From assembly GCA_028278305.1 (NCBI GenBank), contig JANQEP010000008.1, positions 1 to 40,117 of the forward strand: 40,117 nt of DNA, given 5' to 3'. The stretch comes from Candidatus Gastranaerophilales bacterium (GTDB lineage Bacteria > Cyanobacteriota > Vampirovibrionia > Gastranaerophilales > UBA9971). The notes beneath the pieces were generated by a model. It was not told the DNA's origin. It saw nothing but the letters and a program-made list of their open reading frames with translations, and made no database searches. Position numbers and translations under genes: made by a program. Below are positions 8,168 through 17,112 of this stretch, piece by piece; position 1 is the stretch's first letter, and every line of letters starts with the position of its first letter.

Positions 8168-9916
8168 TTAGCCTATTTTAAACCTGTTATAATTTTCCAG
8201 CCATGTTTTTTCCTGTTCAGTAAGCTTATCGTAGTTTATAAGATTTTCATCCAGCGGTGCTCTTGTGAGGGTTTTGATTTTAACTTTTCCATCTTCTTCA
8301 ACTATCATTACAGTATTTTCTAGCCTGACACCGCCCTGGTTTTCTTTATATAATCCGGGCTCAACCGTGAAAACCATGCCGGCTTTCAGAGGGATTTTAG
8401 AAGATTCTGACGGACCAATTCTCGGAGGTGATTCATGAACCGGGATTCCAACTCCATGCCCTGTGGCGTGTGAAAATTCAAATCCTTCCGGTTTATTGGC
8501 TTCTACAGCTTCTCTTACCGAATAATCCAGGTCATATCCTGTTGTATTTTCACTAATTTCCAGGTTTATGCCTTTTAAAAACCCTTTTAAAACTGCAGTG
8601 TATAGTATTTTTTGCAAATCATCAGCAGGGACTTCATGTCCTGCTGCAAGAAAAGTTCTTGTCTGGTCAGTTGCATAACCTCCTTCAAAATAAGCTCCGC
8701 AATCAAGAAGGATAAGATCTCCCTTTTTTATAAACTTTTGGGGATCCGGACAGGTATAATGTATAAAAGCTGTGTTTATTCCGACCGTTGTTATGGGCTC
8801 AAAGCTAAGTGAAACAGCTTCTTCCTCTTTAAGAAGACTTTTTATCTTGTTGGAAAAGTCTTTTTCAGAAATTTTCCCGCCTTTTTCCAGGCTTTGATTA
8901 AGCCAGCACATAACACGGTTTAGCGCAATATCGGTTTTAAGGTAGCATTGCGCTATGTATTTTAATTCCCGGGAGTTCTTAATTGATTTTAATTCAGAAA
9001 TATAGCTTTCTTTAATTTCAACAACTTTTTCGGCAAGTTTTTCAATTTTCCTGAAAACCGCAAGCGTAGTGGAATTTGGATGGTAATAAACGCTGAAAAC
9101 ATTTTCCTCACGGGAAAGTTTTTCAATAAAAGTATCAAATTCGCTTTCCTGCTTAAACACAAAATCTTCGCCGAAGTTTTCTGTTATTTCCTTGCAAAGC
9201 TTGTTTAAATCAGTAAAAATATATGCCTTATCCCTGAAAACCAGGGCTTTTGATTTAAAACACGAGCTATAGGGAATTTCCATCCCGCGTAAATTTGCCA
9301 GGTAAGCTATATCAGCAAGGTCTGTAACCAGCAGCAGGTCAATCCGGTTTTGTGATTTATAGTTATTTACGGATTCCAGCTTTTGGACAGGGGATTTGCC
9401 GGATATTTCAACAGGAATATATCTTAAGGACTTACCGGCTTCGGTTTTTGCGGGTATACCGGCAATTTTAAATACCGGGTCCTCTTCATATTCCAGGATT
9501 TTTATATTTTGCTTATTTTTCAGATTTTTTAATAATTCTTTAAACCCTGCACAGCTGGTTTTAGAAGAAACAATCCCGATATTTGCCCTATCACCGCATA
9601 GTTCTGCCAGTTTTTCATATAATGCTTTTTGAGGGGATATTCCCAGCCCTACTTTAACCAGTTTTACAGACTCCGGGTCAGTCTCCATCTCTGCTTGAAG
9701 ATGATACCGTCCGTCTACAAAAAGCATTGCATCTTCAGAAGTGACTATGACATCACCTGTTGAGCCGGAAAACCCGGTTAAAAGGCAGCGGGAATTTTTT
9801 TCCGCGCTCACATATTCATTCAAATACTCATCTGTTGAATTTATTATGAATAAATCCAGTTTTTCCTTTTTCAAAAATGCCTGAAAATCATTTAATATTT
9901 CTTTTGCCGCATTCAT
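8168..9916 (-). CDS. Xaa-Pro aminopeptidase, M24B family
   Basis: A metallopeptidase that removes N-terminal residues preceding proline; probably cytosolic. A creatinase-type N-terminal domain (LFIINSTDEYLNEY, then GFSGSTGDVIVT and FVDGRYHLQAE) and a second such domain precede the pita-bread catalytic domain. Metal ligands are visible in LLDCGAYFEGGYATDQTRTF (two Asp), SHATGHGVGIPVHESP (His), FTVEPGLY (Glu) and GVRLENTVMI (Glu). At 582 aa with a C-terminal M24_C-like tail (TLTRAPLDENLI), it is the long three-domain form. It is followed one base later by the SpoU methyltransferase gene. Confidence 0.95.
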   Translation of the reverse strand: MNAAKEILNDFQAFLKKEKLDLFIINSTDEYLNEYVSAEKNSRCLLTGFSGSTGDVIVTSEDAMLFVDGRYHLQAEMETDPESVKLVKVGLGISPQKALYEKLAELCGDRANIGIVSSKTSCAGFKELLKNLKNKQNIKILEYEEDPVFKIAGIPAKTEAGKSLRYIPVEISGKSPVQKLESVNNYKSQNRIDLLLVTDLADIAYLANLRGMEIPYSSCFKSKALVFRDKAYIFTDLNKLCKEITENFGEDFVFKQESEFDTFIEKLSREENVFSVYYHPNSTTLAVFRKIEKLAEKVVEIKESYISELKSIKNSRELKYIAQCYLKTDIALNRVMCWLNQSLEKGGKISEKDFSNKIKSLLKEEEAVSLSFEPITTVGINTAFIHYTCPDPQKFIKKGDLILLDCGAYFEGGYATDQTRTFLAAGHEVPADDLQKILYTAVLKGFLKGINLEISENTTGYDLDYSVREAVEANKPEGFEFSHATGHGVGIPVHESPPRIGPSESSKIPLKAGMVFTVEPGLYKENQGGVRLENTVMIVEEDGKVKIKTLTRAPLDENLINYDKLTEQEKTWLENYNRFKIG

Positions 9917-9983
9917 TAGATCTTCCGGTTTTCCTTTTTATAAATTATAAAATCAAAATTAATGTTTGACTATTAAATAACTC

Positions 9984-10127
9984 GAATCACGAATTGTATT
10001 TTTTGAAATTTTCTCAAAATCTATATGAAATTGTTAAAGGCTGCGCCTTTAACCACCTCTGGGCGGGTGGGGGATTTTGAGAAAATTTCAACAGGCTATT
10101 ACAGGGTTTTACGTATTTCGTCATTCA
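9984..10127. repeat. Complete copy of inverted-repeat element A (MITE-like)
   Basis: Outer ends GAATCACGAA (9984) and TTCGTCATTC (10118-10127) are imperfect inverted repeats. Inside them, TGAAATTTTCTCAAAATC (10004-10021) and GATTTTGAGAAAATTTCA (10073-10090) are an 18-bp perfect inverted pair. The centre holds a small AAAGGC-TGC-GCCTTT hairpin and a CCACC...GGTGG hairpin. In the copy at 1-85 the right arm continues the mirror image (GCCTTTAACAATTCCATATA), whereas here it is replaced by GC-rich ACCTCTGGGCGGGTGG. Element length is about 144 bp with no ORF, which fits a miniature inverted-repeat element. The remainder of 9917-10344 is AT-rich and holds the TetR promoter. Confidence 0.65.
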
Positions 10128-10255
10128 GGTTAAATAGTTGGAAGCAAAATAGTCTCAAAAATGCCTTATAAAAATCACAACGTCATTCGTGTGTATAAAA
10201 TAAGGATTAGTTAAAATATTACGATTGCCAAATTATTAAATTTATATAAAAAGTC

Positions 10256-10291
10256 TTGCAAATTAAAAAATTAATTAATACAATTGTATTA
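10256..10291 (+). promoter_or_regulatory. Promoter and overlapping palindromic operator of the tetR-efflux operon
   Basis: TTGCAA (10256-10261) and TACAAT (10279-10284) are 17 bases apart. The -10 box sits inside a perfect 16-bp palindrome, TAATACAATTGTATTA (10276-10291). A second TTTGTATTATAT half-site follows directly at about 10296-10307. This arrangement fits autorepression by the TetR protein encoded just downstream. Confidence 0.6.
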
Positions 10292-10344
10292 TATATTTGT
10301 ATTATATGATCGAATAAACTAAAACCACGAAAATCCTGTAAAAT

Positions 10345-11055
10345 ATGAGCAAGTATCCGGAAGAAAAAGAAAATATAAGGAATAAAATCCTTGATGCAGC
10401 AAGCAGGATTTTTGCTGAAAAAGGTTATCAAAATACAACGGTCAGGGATATTTGCCAGAAAGCCGACGTTTACCAGCTCTCTATAAATTATCATTTCGGA
10501 AACAAGGAAAACCTGTTTAAACAGGTGCTTTTAAAGACTTACCAGGATACACATGAAATTGACCTGATTGAAAAAACAAAAGATCTTTCTCCTGAAAAGC
10601 AGCTGGAAGAAATTATAAGAATAAGGGTAAAATCTGTTTTCAGTAATGAAAAAGAAGGATTATACTTCAAGATAGTTGCAAAAGAAATCTCAAATAACTA
10701 CAATTTTATCGTTGAAATAATGAATGACCCTTTTTTAGAGTACTTTAAATTCATCAAAGGAATTATTGACAGGTTATCAGGGCACAAACTTGATAATTTC
10801 GGTTTGAATTACTGTGTATACATTCTAATGTCACATATATCAGTGCTGGCATTTCATGAAAAAGGGCGCTTAGTGCTTTTCAACACCTGTAATCCTGATG
10901 AAAGACAGCTTGAGGAATTTATACAGTACATAAAAAAATTTATTTGTGCAGGCATAGAGAAAATAAAGACAGAAAGATCAGTTAATGAGGTTCAAAATGA
11001 AAAAGAAAATAATAATTGCAATAGTAATTCTGGGTGCACTGGCATTTACGGCTAA
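10345..11055 (+). CDS. TetR-family transcriptional regulator of the efflux operon
   Basis: The N-terminal HTH is classic TetR: NKILDAASRIFAEKGYQNTTVRDICQKADVYQLSINYHFGNKENLF (about residues 13-58). The remaining residues form an all-helical ligand-binding domain, with a C-terminal region like that of CerR/DUF1956-type regulators. It probably represses the RND pump encoded directly downstream and senses a pump substrate. The last 20 or so residues (NEVQNEKENNNCNSNSGCTGIYG) look like read-through of the start of the adaptor gene in another frame. The genes overlap by 59 bp if the adaptor starts at 10997. The regulator is first in the operon, and its promoter carries a palindrome. Confidence 0.92.
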   Translation: MSKYPEEKENIRNKILDAASRIFAEKGYQNTTVRDICQKADVYQLSINYHFGNKENLFKQVLLKTYQDTHEIDLIEKTKDLSPEKQLEEIIRIRVKSVFSNEKEGLYFKIVAKEISNNYNFIVEIMNDPFLEYFKFIKGIIDRLSGHKLDNFGLNYCVYILMSHISVLAFHEKGRLVLFNTCNPDERQLEEFIQYIKKFICAGIEKIKTERSVNEVQNEKENNNCNSNSGCTGIYG

Positions 11056-12193
11056 AACGTTTTTCCTGAAAGGCGGACCGCCATCCGAGCATGGGCAGAT
11101 GCCCCCGCCAATGGTGAGTCTTGCCAAAGTTGAGCAAAAGGAAATTGTAGATACCAAAGAGTATATAGGAAGAGTCGTGGCAAAGGACGAAGTTGACCTT
11201 GTCCCCTACGTCAACGGGTATCTGCAGAAAAAATACTTTACGGAAGGCGAAATGGTCAATGAAAGGGATCTTTTGTTTCTCATAGAACCCGATGAATACG
11301 AAGCAGCAGTAGCCCAGGCAAAAGCCGATATAGAAAATGCAAAAGCATTGCTCTGGGAGAGTGAAAAAAACCTTGAAAGAGCAGAAGAACTTGTTGCAAA
11401 GGACTTCATAAGCAAATCTGAATATGATAATAAACTGGCTTTGCGGGATAAAAACCGGGCGGCCCTTGAAGCCGCAAAAGCTTACTTAAAAAAAGTCAAC
11501 AATAACCTGAAACATACAAGAATTTACGCGCCAATCCCGGGCAAAATCGGGGATGTCAAAATTACGGAAGGTAACCTCGTAGGCTCAAATATGGGTTCAC
11601 TGGCAACAATAGTCAGGGTTGATCCTATTTACGTAACATACAATATAGCTGCTGGTGAGTTTGTAAAACTCCGGCTTCAACTTGAAAAAGAAAACAAAAA
11701 AATGAATAACTGCAAGGTTAAACTGGAATTTCCGGATGGAACCCCTTATCCTGTCCAGGGAATACAAGATTTTTATGATAACAGGATAGACCAGACAACC
11801 GGAACAATAAAAGTCCGGGCAACTTTCAGGAATCCTAAAGGTATTCTTTTGCCGGGAAAACTTGTTAACGTAATAGTATATGAAAATAAAGGCGATGTAA
11901 AAACCGTTATTCCGCAGGCGGCAGTGCTTGAAGACCCCCGGGGTAAATATGTTTATATTGTGGATAAAGAAAATAAGGCTCAGCAAAAAAGAATTAAGCT
12001 GGGTAAGGAAACAGGCAAGTATTTTGTAGTGAAAGAAGGTCTTAAACCCGGTGAAGAGATAATCTTAAACGGCATACAGAAAATAATGATGCCAGGAATG
12101 CCGGTTATGACAGCTCCCGCAGAAGGCGAGCCTTCTGCGGAAGAGAAACAGTCCAAAGAGTCATCCCGGAGGGAAAAAGCTGATGTTCAGTAA
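10997..12193 (+). CDS. RND efflux periplasmic adaptor (membrane fusion protein)
   Basis: This links the inner-membrane pump to the outer-membrane channel. An N-terminal membrane anchor (IIIAIVILGALAFTAKTFFL) is followed by a lipoyl half-motif (VVAKDEVDLVPYVNGYLQKKYFTEGEMV), an alpha-helical hairpin (about residues 95-165, AAVAQAKADIENAKALL), the second lipoyl half (TRIYAPIPGKIGDVKITEGNLV) and beta-barrel domains. The ORF opens at 10985, but I choose the ATG at 10997. GAGG lies 6 bases before it and the protein then starts MKKKIIIA, a normal anchor sequence. Its 3' end overlaps the pump gene by 11 bp, so translation is coupled. Confidence 0.93.
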   Translation: MKKKIIIAIVILGALAFTAKTFFLKGGPPSEHGQMPPPMVSLAKVEQKEIVDTKEYIGRVVAKDEVDLVPYVNGYLQKKYFTEGEMVNERDLLFLIEPDEYEAAVAQAKADIENAKALLWESEKNLERAEELVAKDFISKSEYDNKLALRDKNRAALEAAKAYLKKVNNNLKHTRIYAPIPGKIGDVKITEGNLVGSNMGSLATIVRVDPIYVTYNIAAGEFVKLRLQLEKENKKMNNCKVKLEFPDGTPYPVQGIQDFYDNRIDQTTGTIKVRATFRNPKGILLPGKLVNVIVYENKGDVKTVIPQAAVLEDPRGKYVYIVDKENKAQQKRIKLGKETGKYFVVKEGLKPGEEIILNGIQKIMMPGMPVMTAPAEGEPSAEEKQSKESSRREKADVQ

Positions 12194-15100
12194 TTTTTTC
12201 ATAAACCGTCCCCGTTTTGCTATAGTTTTATCTTTAATCATAGTTATAGTAGGAGTCATAGCGTTTAAATTTCTTCCTATTGAGAGATATCCTATAATAA
12301 CTCCCCCGCAGATTGTTGTAAGGGCGGCATACCCGGGAGCTAACGCAGAAGTTGTGGAAAAAACCATTGCCGCACCGGTTGAAACAGAAATCAATGGCGT
12401 GGAAGATATGATTTATATGCAATCCACCTGTTCTGATGGCAGTTATGAACTTAATGTGTATTTTAAAGTCGGATCTGACACTGATATGGCGATGATTCGG
12501 GTGCAGAACCGGTTAAACCTTGCTACTCCCAAACTTCCCCAGGAGGTAAGAGACCAGGGGCTTGTTGTTAAGGAAAGAACAGGCGGGCATGGGATTTTTA
12601 TTTTCACGCTGAATTCGCCTGATAATTCCTATGATGAAGTTTACCTGGATAATTACGCAAATATATATATAGGCGATGAACTGGCAAGGGTTCCGGGAGT
12701 TGGCGAGGTTGCCACATTTGGGGACAGGTCTTATTCAATGAGAATCTGGCTTAACCCCAGGAAAATGGCAAATCTGGGCATTACTACAACAGAAACCATA
12801 GAGGCTATAAAATCACAGAATATTGAAGTCCCAACAGGCAGTGTAGGCGCCTATCCGGTGGATTCCGACCAGCAGTTTCAATACACTGTAAGGACCCGCG
12901 GCAGGTTTATAAATGTGCCGGAGTTTGAAAATATCATTGTCCGTTCAAATAGTGACGGCTCATCCGTAAAAATAAAGGATATAGCAAAAGTAAGCCTTGG
13001 AGCTAAGAATTACGGGGTATTTTCACGAATTAACGGGGCAAATGCTATAGGTATGTCCGTTAACCAGCTTGCTGACGCGAACCTCATAGAAGTCGTGGGA
13101 AACGTAAAGGAAAAACTCGAGGAAATTAAAAAGCGCCTGCCGGAGGGTATACAGGTTGACATAGTCTATGACGCAGCCGAATATGTTGATGAGTCAATGA
13201 ATGAAGTGTTCACTACCCTGTTTTTAGCTCTGTTCCTGGTAACAGTTGTTATATTCATTTTTTTGCAGAACACAAGGGCAACATTTATCCCGGCGCTTGC
13301 AATCCCTGTTTCTGTTATAGGGACATTTGCCTTTCTTAAGATCTTTGGTTTTTCAATAAACACATTTACGCTATTCGGGCTGGCTCTGGCGATTGGTATT
13401 GTTGTAGATGACGCTATCGTTGTTATTGAAAACGTCCAGCGTTACCTGGGGCAGGGATTAGACCCAAAAGAAGCCGCTTTCAGGACAATGAAAGATGTAA
13501 GCGGGGCAGTTATTGCAACTACACTTGTTTTGCTGGCTGTTTTTATTCCCGTCGCGCTTTTACCAGGAATTACCGGCAAAATGTACAAGCAGTTTTCAGT
13601 AACCATTGCAATTGCAGTTTCAATTTCCTCGCTTGTTGCTCTGACGCTGACTCCTGCGCTTTGCTCAACCATGTTAAAGGTTAAAACAGGCAAAAAAGTC
13701 CGGATTGACCGCTGGGCATGGTTTAATAATGCCTTTGACGCCTTTCAGCAAAGATATTTAAAAGTCGCAACCTTTTTCATACACAGGTCAAAAATAACCT
13801 TAATGGCACTGGCAGGACTGATATTAGGGGTTGTTGGAATGTTCTCCATAATTCCCACAGGCTTTTTGCCCTCAGAAGACCAGGGATTCATTCTCTGCCA
13901 TGTACAATTGCCTGAAGGCGCCTCACTTGTGCGGACAAACGAGGTAGTTAAAAAAGTTGAAAAAATAGTCAGTAATACCCCTGAAATTAATAAAGTAGTT
14001 GCTGTACCGGGCTTTAGCGGTTCAAATACAGCGATAATATTCTGCGATATGAAAAAATGGGGTGAGCGTCCCGGCAAGGAACAGTCAGTTCACGCGGTAA
14101 TAGGACGCCTTCAAAGGCAGTTCTTTATGATAACCGAAGCGCAGATTTTTGCTTTTATACCGCCTTCTATCCCGGGGCTGGGTATGTTTGGAGGTTTTGA
14201 ATTCGAGCTTCAGGACAGGGGTGATAATTCACCGCAGTATCTTGCGCAGAATGCCTGGAAACTCATAGGCGCAGCCAACCAGAACCCTAAGCTGGAGCGG
14301 GTATTCACAATGTTCCAGGCAAACACACCACAGCTGAACATTAGTATAGATAGGGAAAAAGCCCTTGCACAGGGAGTTAATATCAGGGATATCCTGCAAA
14401 CAATAGGTACACAGTTTGGTTCTACTTATATAAATGATTTTAATAAGTTAGGACGTATATTCCAGGTGCGAGTACAGGCAGATTCCAAATATAGAGATAA
14501 CATATCAGATATTACCGATTTGTATGTAAGAAACAGCAGGGGAGAAATGGTTCCGCTAAGCACTTTTGTCACCATAAACTCAACTGTAGGACCTCAAAGC
14601 CTCAGCAGGTTTAACCTGTTCAGGTCAGTGACCATAAACGGGAGCGCAGTAATGGGTGTCAGCTCAGGTGAGGCAATCGAGACAATGAAAGATATCGCGG
14701 AAAAACTGCTTCCCAGGGATATGTCCTATGAATGGTCAGGAACCACAAGGCAGGAAGTCGAGGCAAGCGGTCAGACAATGTATATTTTGCTTCTTGCGCT
14801 GATATTTGTCTATCTTTTCCTGGTTGCCCTGTTTGAAAGCTGGACGCTTCCGTTTGGAGTTATACTTATAGCGCCTGTTGCGGTTGTTGGAGCTCTAATT
14901 GCCCAGATGATATCCGGGTTAAGCCTTGATTTGTACTGCCAGATCGGTCTTGTAATGCTGGTCGGGATGGCAACAAAACATGCCATTTTGATTATTGAAT
15001 TTGCAAGAACCCAGAGGGACGAAAACGGATTAAGCCCTATGGATGCGGCTATAACAGCTGCAAAATTGAGGTTCAGGGCAGTTTCAATGACGGTTTTAAC

Positions 15101-15338
15101 CTTTGTGCTCAGTGTAACCCCTCTGGTTATAGCTACCGGGGCAGGGGCAGAAGCCAGGAATTCCATTGGTATAACTGTTTTTGGGGGAATGATAGCTTCA
15201 GCAGTTATTGGTACGGTCTTTGTACCTGCTTTTTACATAATTATTGAGAACACTAAGGATAATTTCAGAAAACAAAGAGAAAAAGCCGCGGATAGTAATA
15301 TTCCTGATCGAGAAGAGGCATTGAGCTATGAGAAATAA
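12183..15338 (+). CDS. RND multidrug efflux transporter, HAE-1 (AcrB-like) family
   Basis: Inner-membrane proton-driven exporter of hydrophobic compounds. At 1051 aa it has the full AcrB length, with twelve predicted transmembrane helices in two repeats and two large periplasmic loops. The N-terminus FFINRPRFAIVLSLIIVIVGV is diagnostic. The proton-relay aspartates D409 and D410 lie in GLALAIGIVVDDAIVVIENV. The essential lysine of the second repeat is present in MLVGMATKHAILIIEFA. The gene overlaps its adaptor upstream and the channel gene downstream by 11 bp each, a complete tripartite operon under the TetR regulator. The specific substrate cannot be predicted. Confidence 0.97.
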   Translation: MFSNFFINRPRFAIVLSLIIVIVGVIAFKFLPIERYPIITPPQIVVRAAYPGANAEVVEKTIAAPVETEINGVEDMIYMQSTCSDGSYELNVYFKVGSDTDMAMIRVQNRLNLATPKLPQEVRDQGLVVKERTGGHGIFIFTLNSPDNSYDEVYLDNYANIYIGDELARVPGVGEVATFGDRSYSMRIWLNPRKMANLGITTTETIEAIKSQNIEVPTGSVGAYPVDSDQQFQYTVRTRGRFINVPEFENIIVRSNSDGSSVKIKDIAKVSLGAKNYGVFSRINGANAIGMSVNQLADANLIEVVGNVKEKLEEIKKRLPEGIQVDIVYDAAEYVDESMNEVFTTLFLALFLVTVVIFIFLQNTRATFIPALAIPVSVIGTFAFLKIFGFSINTFTLFGLALAIGIVVDDAIVVIENVQRYLGQGLDPKEAAFRTMKDVSGAVIATTLVLLAVFIPVALLPGITGKMYKQFSVTIAIAVSISSLVALTLTPALCSTMLKVKTGKKVRIDRWAWFNNAFDAFQQRYLKVATFFIHRSKITLMALAGLILGVVGMFSIIPTGFLPSEDQGFILCHVQLPEGASLVRTNEVVKKVEKIVSNTPEINKVVAVPGFSGSNTAIIFCDMKKWGERPGKEQSVHAVIGRLQRQFFMITEAQIFAFIPPSIPGLGMFGGFEFELQDRGDNSPQYLAQNAWKLIGAANQNPKLERVFTMFQANTPQLNISIDREKALAQGVNIRDILQTIGTQFGSTYINDFNKLGRIFQVRVQADSKYRDNISDITDLYVRNSRGEMVPLSTFVTINSTVGPQSLSRFNLFRSVTINGSAVMGVSSGEAIETMKDIAEKLLPRDMSYEWSGTTRQEVEASGQTMYILLLALIFVYLFLVALFESWTLPFGVILIAPVAVVGALIAQMISGLSLDLYCQIGLVMLVGMATKHAILIIEFARTQRDENGLSPMDAAITAAKLRFRAVSMTVLTFVLSVTPLVIATGAGAEARNSIGITVFGGMIASAVIGTVFVPAFYIIIENTKDNFRKQREKAADSNIPDREEALSYEK

Positions 15339-16734
15339 ATTACTGATATTGACGTTAATTACAGCGTTTATAATACAGGGACTGCCTTTGCAGGCAAAAG
15401 AGGCTGAAGTTGAGAATAAGAATGAAGCTAAAATTGAAGCCGGTGAAAGCGCAAAAGAAAATGAGGAAGAGGATCTCGATGAAATCAGCAAGGTTATTAA
15501 AAGCGGAATAGAAGAAAACCAATATTTAGCGCTTGATAAATGTTTAAAAATAGCCATTGCCAATAATCCTACAATAAGAGCGGCTATAAGCAATACCGAA
15601 GTATTTAAAAACAGGGTTGGCAGGGCAAGAGCAGAATATTTCCCGAAATTCGACATATCAAACGGCTATTCTTTTGATAACCAGTCAGCATTTATGAGCA
15701 TATTTGATCTGGATGTAAACTCCTTTGAAATGTTTAATATCGGGATTTCGCAGCTGATATTTGACTTTGGCAAGACCGGCACTGCAATCGACATTCAGAA
15801 AACCCACCTGAGCGCTGAAAAAGCTGAGCTCAGGGCAACCATAAACGATATTGCGTTTAATGTTAAACAGGCATATTTTACCCTGCTTCTGGCGTTTCAT
15901 ACACAGGATGTGATAAAGGAATCTGTAGAGCAGTATGAACAGCTTCTGGCGCAGGCAAAAGCGTTTTATGAAGTCGGCTCAAAGCCAAAAATCGACGTAC
16001 TCACAGCGGAAGTTAACCTCAGCAATGCAAAGCTGGATCTTATAAGAGCAAAAAACCGGGTTGAGGTGGCTTTTGCAAGTTTAAACAATACAATGGGCTT
16101 GCCGGAATCACCTGTATACCGTTTAAAAGATAAATTACGCTATTTAGAGGAAGTTTTTGAATTTAAAGAGATGATTCAAACCGCATATGATAACAGACCG
16201 GATTTCAAGTCAGCCGTATTGAAAGTAAAGGCATCCGAGAAAGAGGTTAAGCTGGCTAAAAAGGACTACTTCCCAACTATAAAAGGAGGAGCCGGTTTTA
16301 ACCTGACTGCTTTTGATACTGACCTGGGTTCTAACATAGATGAAGGATGGAGAGCCGGGGTTAACCTTGATTTGCCCATCCTGAACCCTTACCTGACTCA
16401 TAAAAAAATCAATGAGGCAAAAGCTGCCTATGAAAAAGAAACTTCTGACGCTGAATCCCTGAAAAATGATCTTTATTTTCAAGTAAAGCAGGCATATACA
16501 GATTTTGTTGAAGCAAAAAACAGCGTTCCCGCTTCAGAAGTAGCTTTAGCACAGGCAGAGGAAAATTATAGTCTGGCAAAAGGCAGGTATGAAGTCGGAG
16601 TAGGTGATCCTATCGAACTTAAAGATGCAGAGCTGACTTACAGGAGCGCTAAGCTTGCCTATTATGAAGCCCTCTATGACTATAACGTGGCGCTGGCAAG
16701 GATAGAAAACGTAATTGGCACAGGGATATATTAG
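15328..16734 (+). CDS. TolC-like outer membrane efflux protein
   Basis: Outer-membrane channel partner of the RND pump. A signal peptide (about 1-25, LLILTLITAFIIQGLPLQA) is followed by an unusual acidic stretch (residues 28-52, rich in Glu/Lys/Ala). The duplicated OEP helical-barrel domain then starts at YLALDKCLKIAIANNPTI. Its two repeats are visible in the paired NVKQAYFTLLLAF and QVKQAYTDFVEA, and in YEVGSKPKIDVLTAEVNLSNAK and YEVGVGDPIELKDAELTYRSAK. The length of 468 aa is typical. The start overlaps the end of the pump gene by 11 bp. The acidic linker after the signal peptide is the only oddity. Confidence 0.94.
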   Translation: MRNKLLILTLITAFIIQGLPLQAKEAEVENKNEAKIEAGESAKENEEEDLDEISKVIKSGIEENQYLALDKCLKIAIANNPTIRAAISNTEVFKNRVGRARAEYFPKFDISNGYSFDNQSAFMSIFDLDVNSFEMFNIGISQLIFDFGKTGTAIDIQKTHLSAEKAELRATINDIAFNVKQAYFTLLLAFHTQDVIKESVEQYEQLLAQAKAFYEVGSKPKIDVLTAEVNLSNAKLDLIRAKNRVEVAFASLNNTMGLPESPVYRLKDKLRYLEEVFEFKEMIQTAYDNRPDFKSAVLKVKASEKEVKLAKKDYFPTIKGGAGFNLTAFDTDLGSNIDEGWRAGVNLDLPILNPYLTHKKINEAKAAYEKETSDAESLKNDLYFQVKQAYTDFVEAKNSVPASEVALAQAEENYSLAKGRYEVGVGDPIELKDAELTYRSAKLAYYEALYDYNVALARIENVIGTGIY

Positions 16735-17112
16735 GTACTCTGACAATTAACTATAACGGCTTATTGTCATTCAAACCTGGTCCGGAAACTTAGAAACAGG
16801 ACTTACGCAGAATAAAAATTTTCCGGTCACAACACCGGTATTTAAGACTCCCTCCGGAAATTCTTTATTAAGGAAGTATGAAAAAATTCTTACGTAAAAT
16901 TTTTCATACTTCCTTAACTCCTATTTCAAATGAGTTATATTTTTTAAATGCTTGCCTGACAGACTTAATAAGGGTGTCAGACGGAAAAGAGCCTGAGCAC
17001 ATCTAGAAGATGTGGTTACGTACAACAATGACTCTGTGATTTTTACATTGATGCTTTTAAGACCGCTCTGGTTTCTTTATTATTAAATTTTCGGATTAAA
17101 AAATAAGTTATA
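16735..17112. other. 378-bp intergenic region with several hairpins
   Basis: This lies between the convergent ends of the tolC-like gene and etfA. No ORF is supported. It holds a CCGGT-CACAAC-ACCGG hairpin (about 16831-16846), a strong 18-bp stem at 16868-16917 (listed separately), CTGACA...TGTCAG (about 16957-16981) and CACATCT-AGA-AGATGTG (about 16998-17015). Stacked hairpins of this sort suggest a decayed repeat element or structured 3' ends for both operons. Confidence 0.5.
16868..16917. repeat. 18-bp perfect inverted repeat with 14-base loop
   Basis: TTAAGGAAGTATGAAAAA (16868-16885) and TTTTTCATACTTCCTTA plus A (16900-16917) are exact reverse complements. The loop contains TTACGTAA. No T-run follows on either strand, so it is not a standard intrinsic terminator, although it could act as an RNA-stabilising or bidirectional 3' structure between two convergent operons. 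Confidence 0.6.

Noticed and set aside
10219-10494. 91-aa minus-strand ORF across the TetR promoter
   Set aside because: A shadow of the tetR gene and its operator; hydrophobic low-complexity translation and no start signals.
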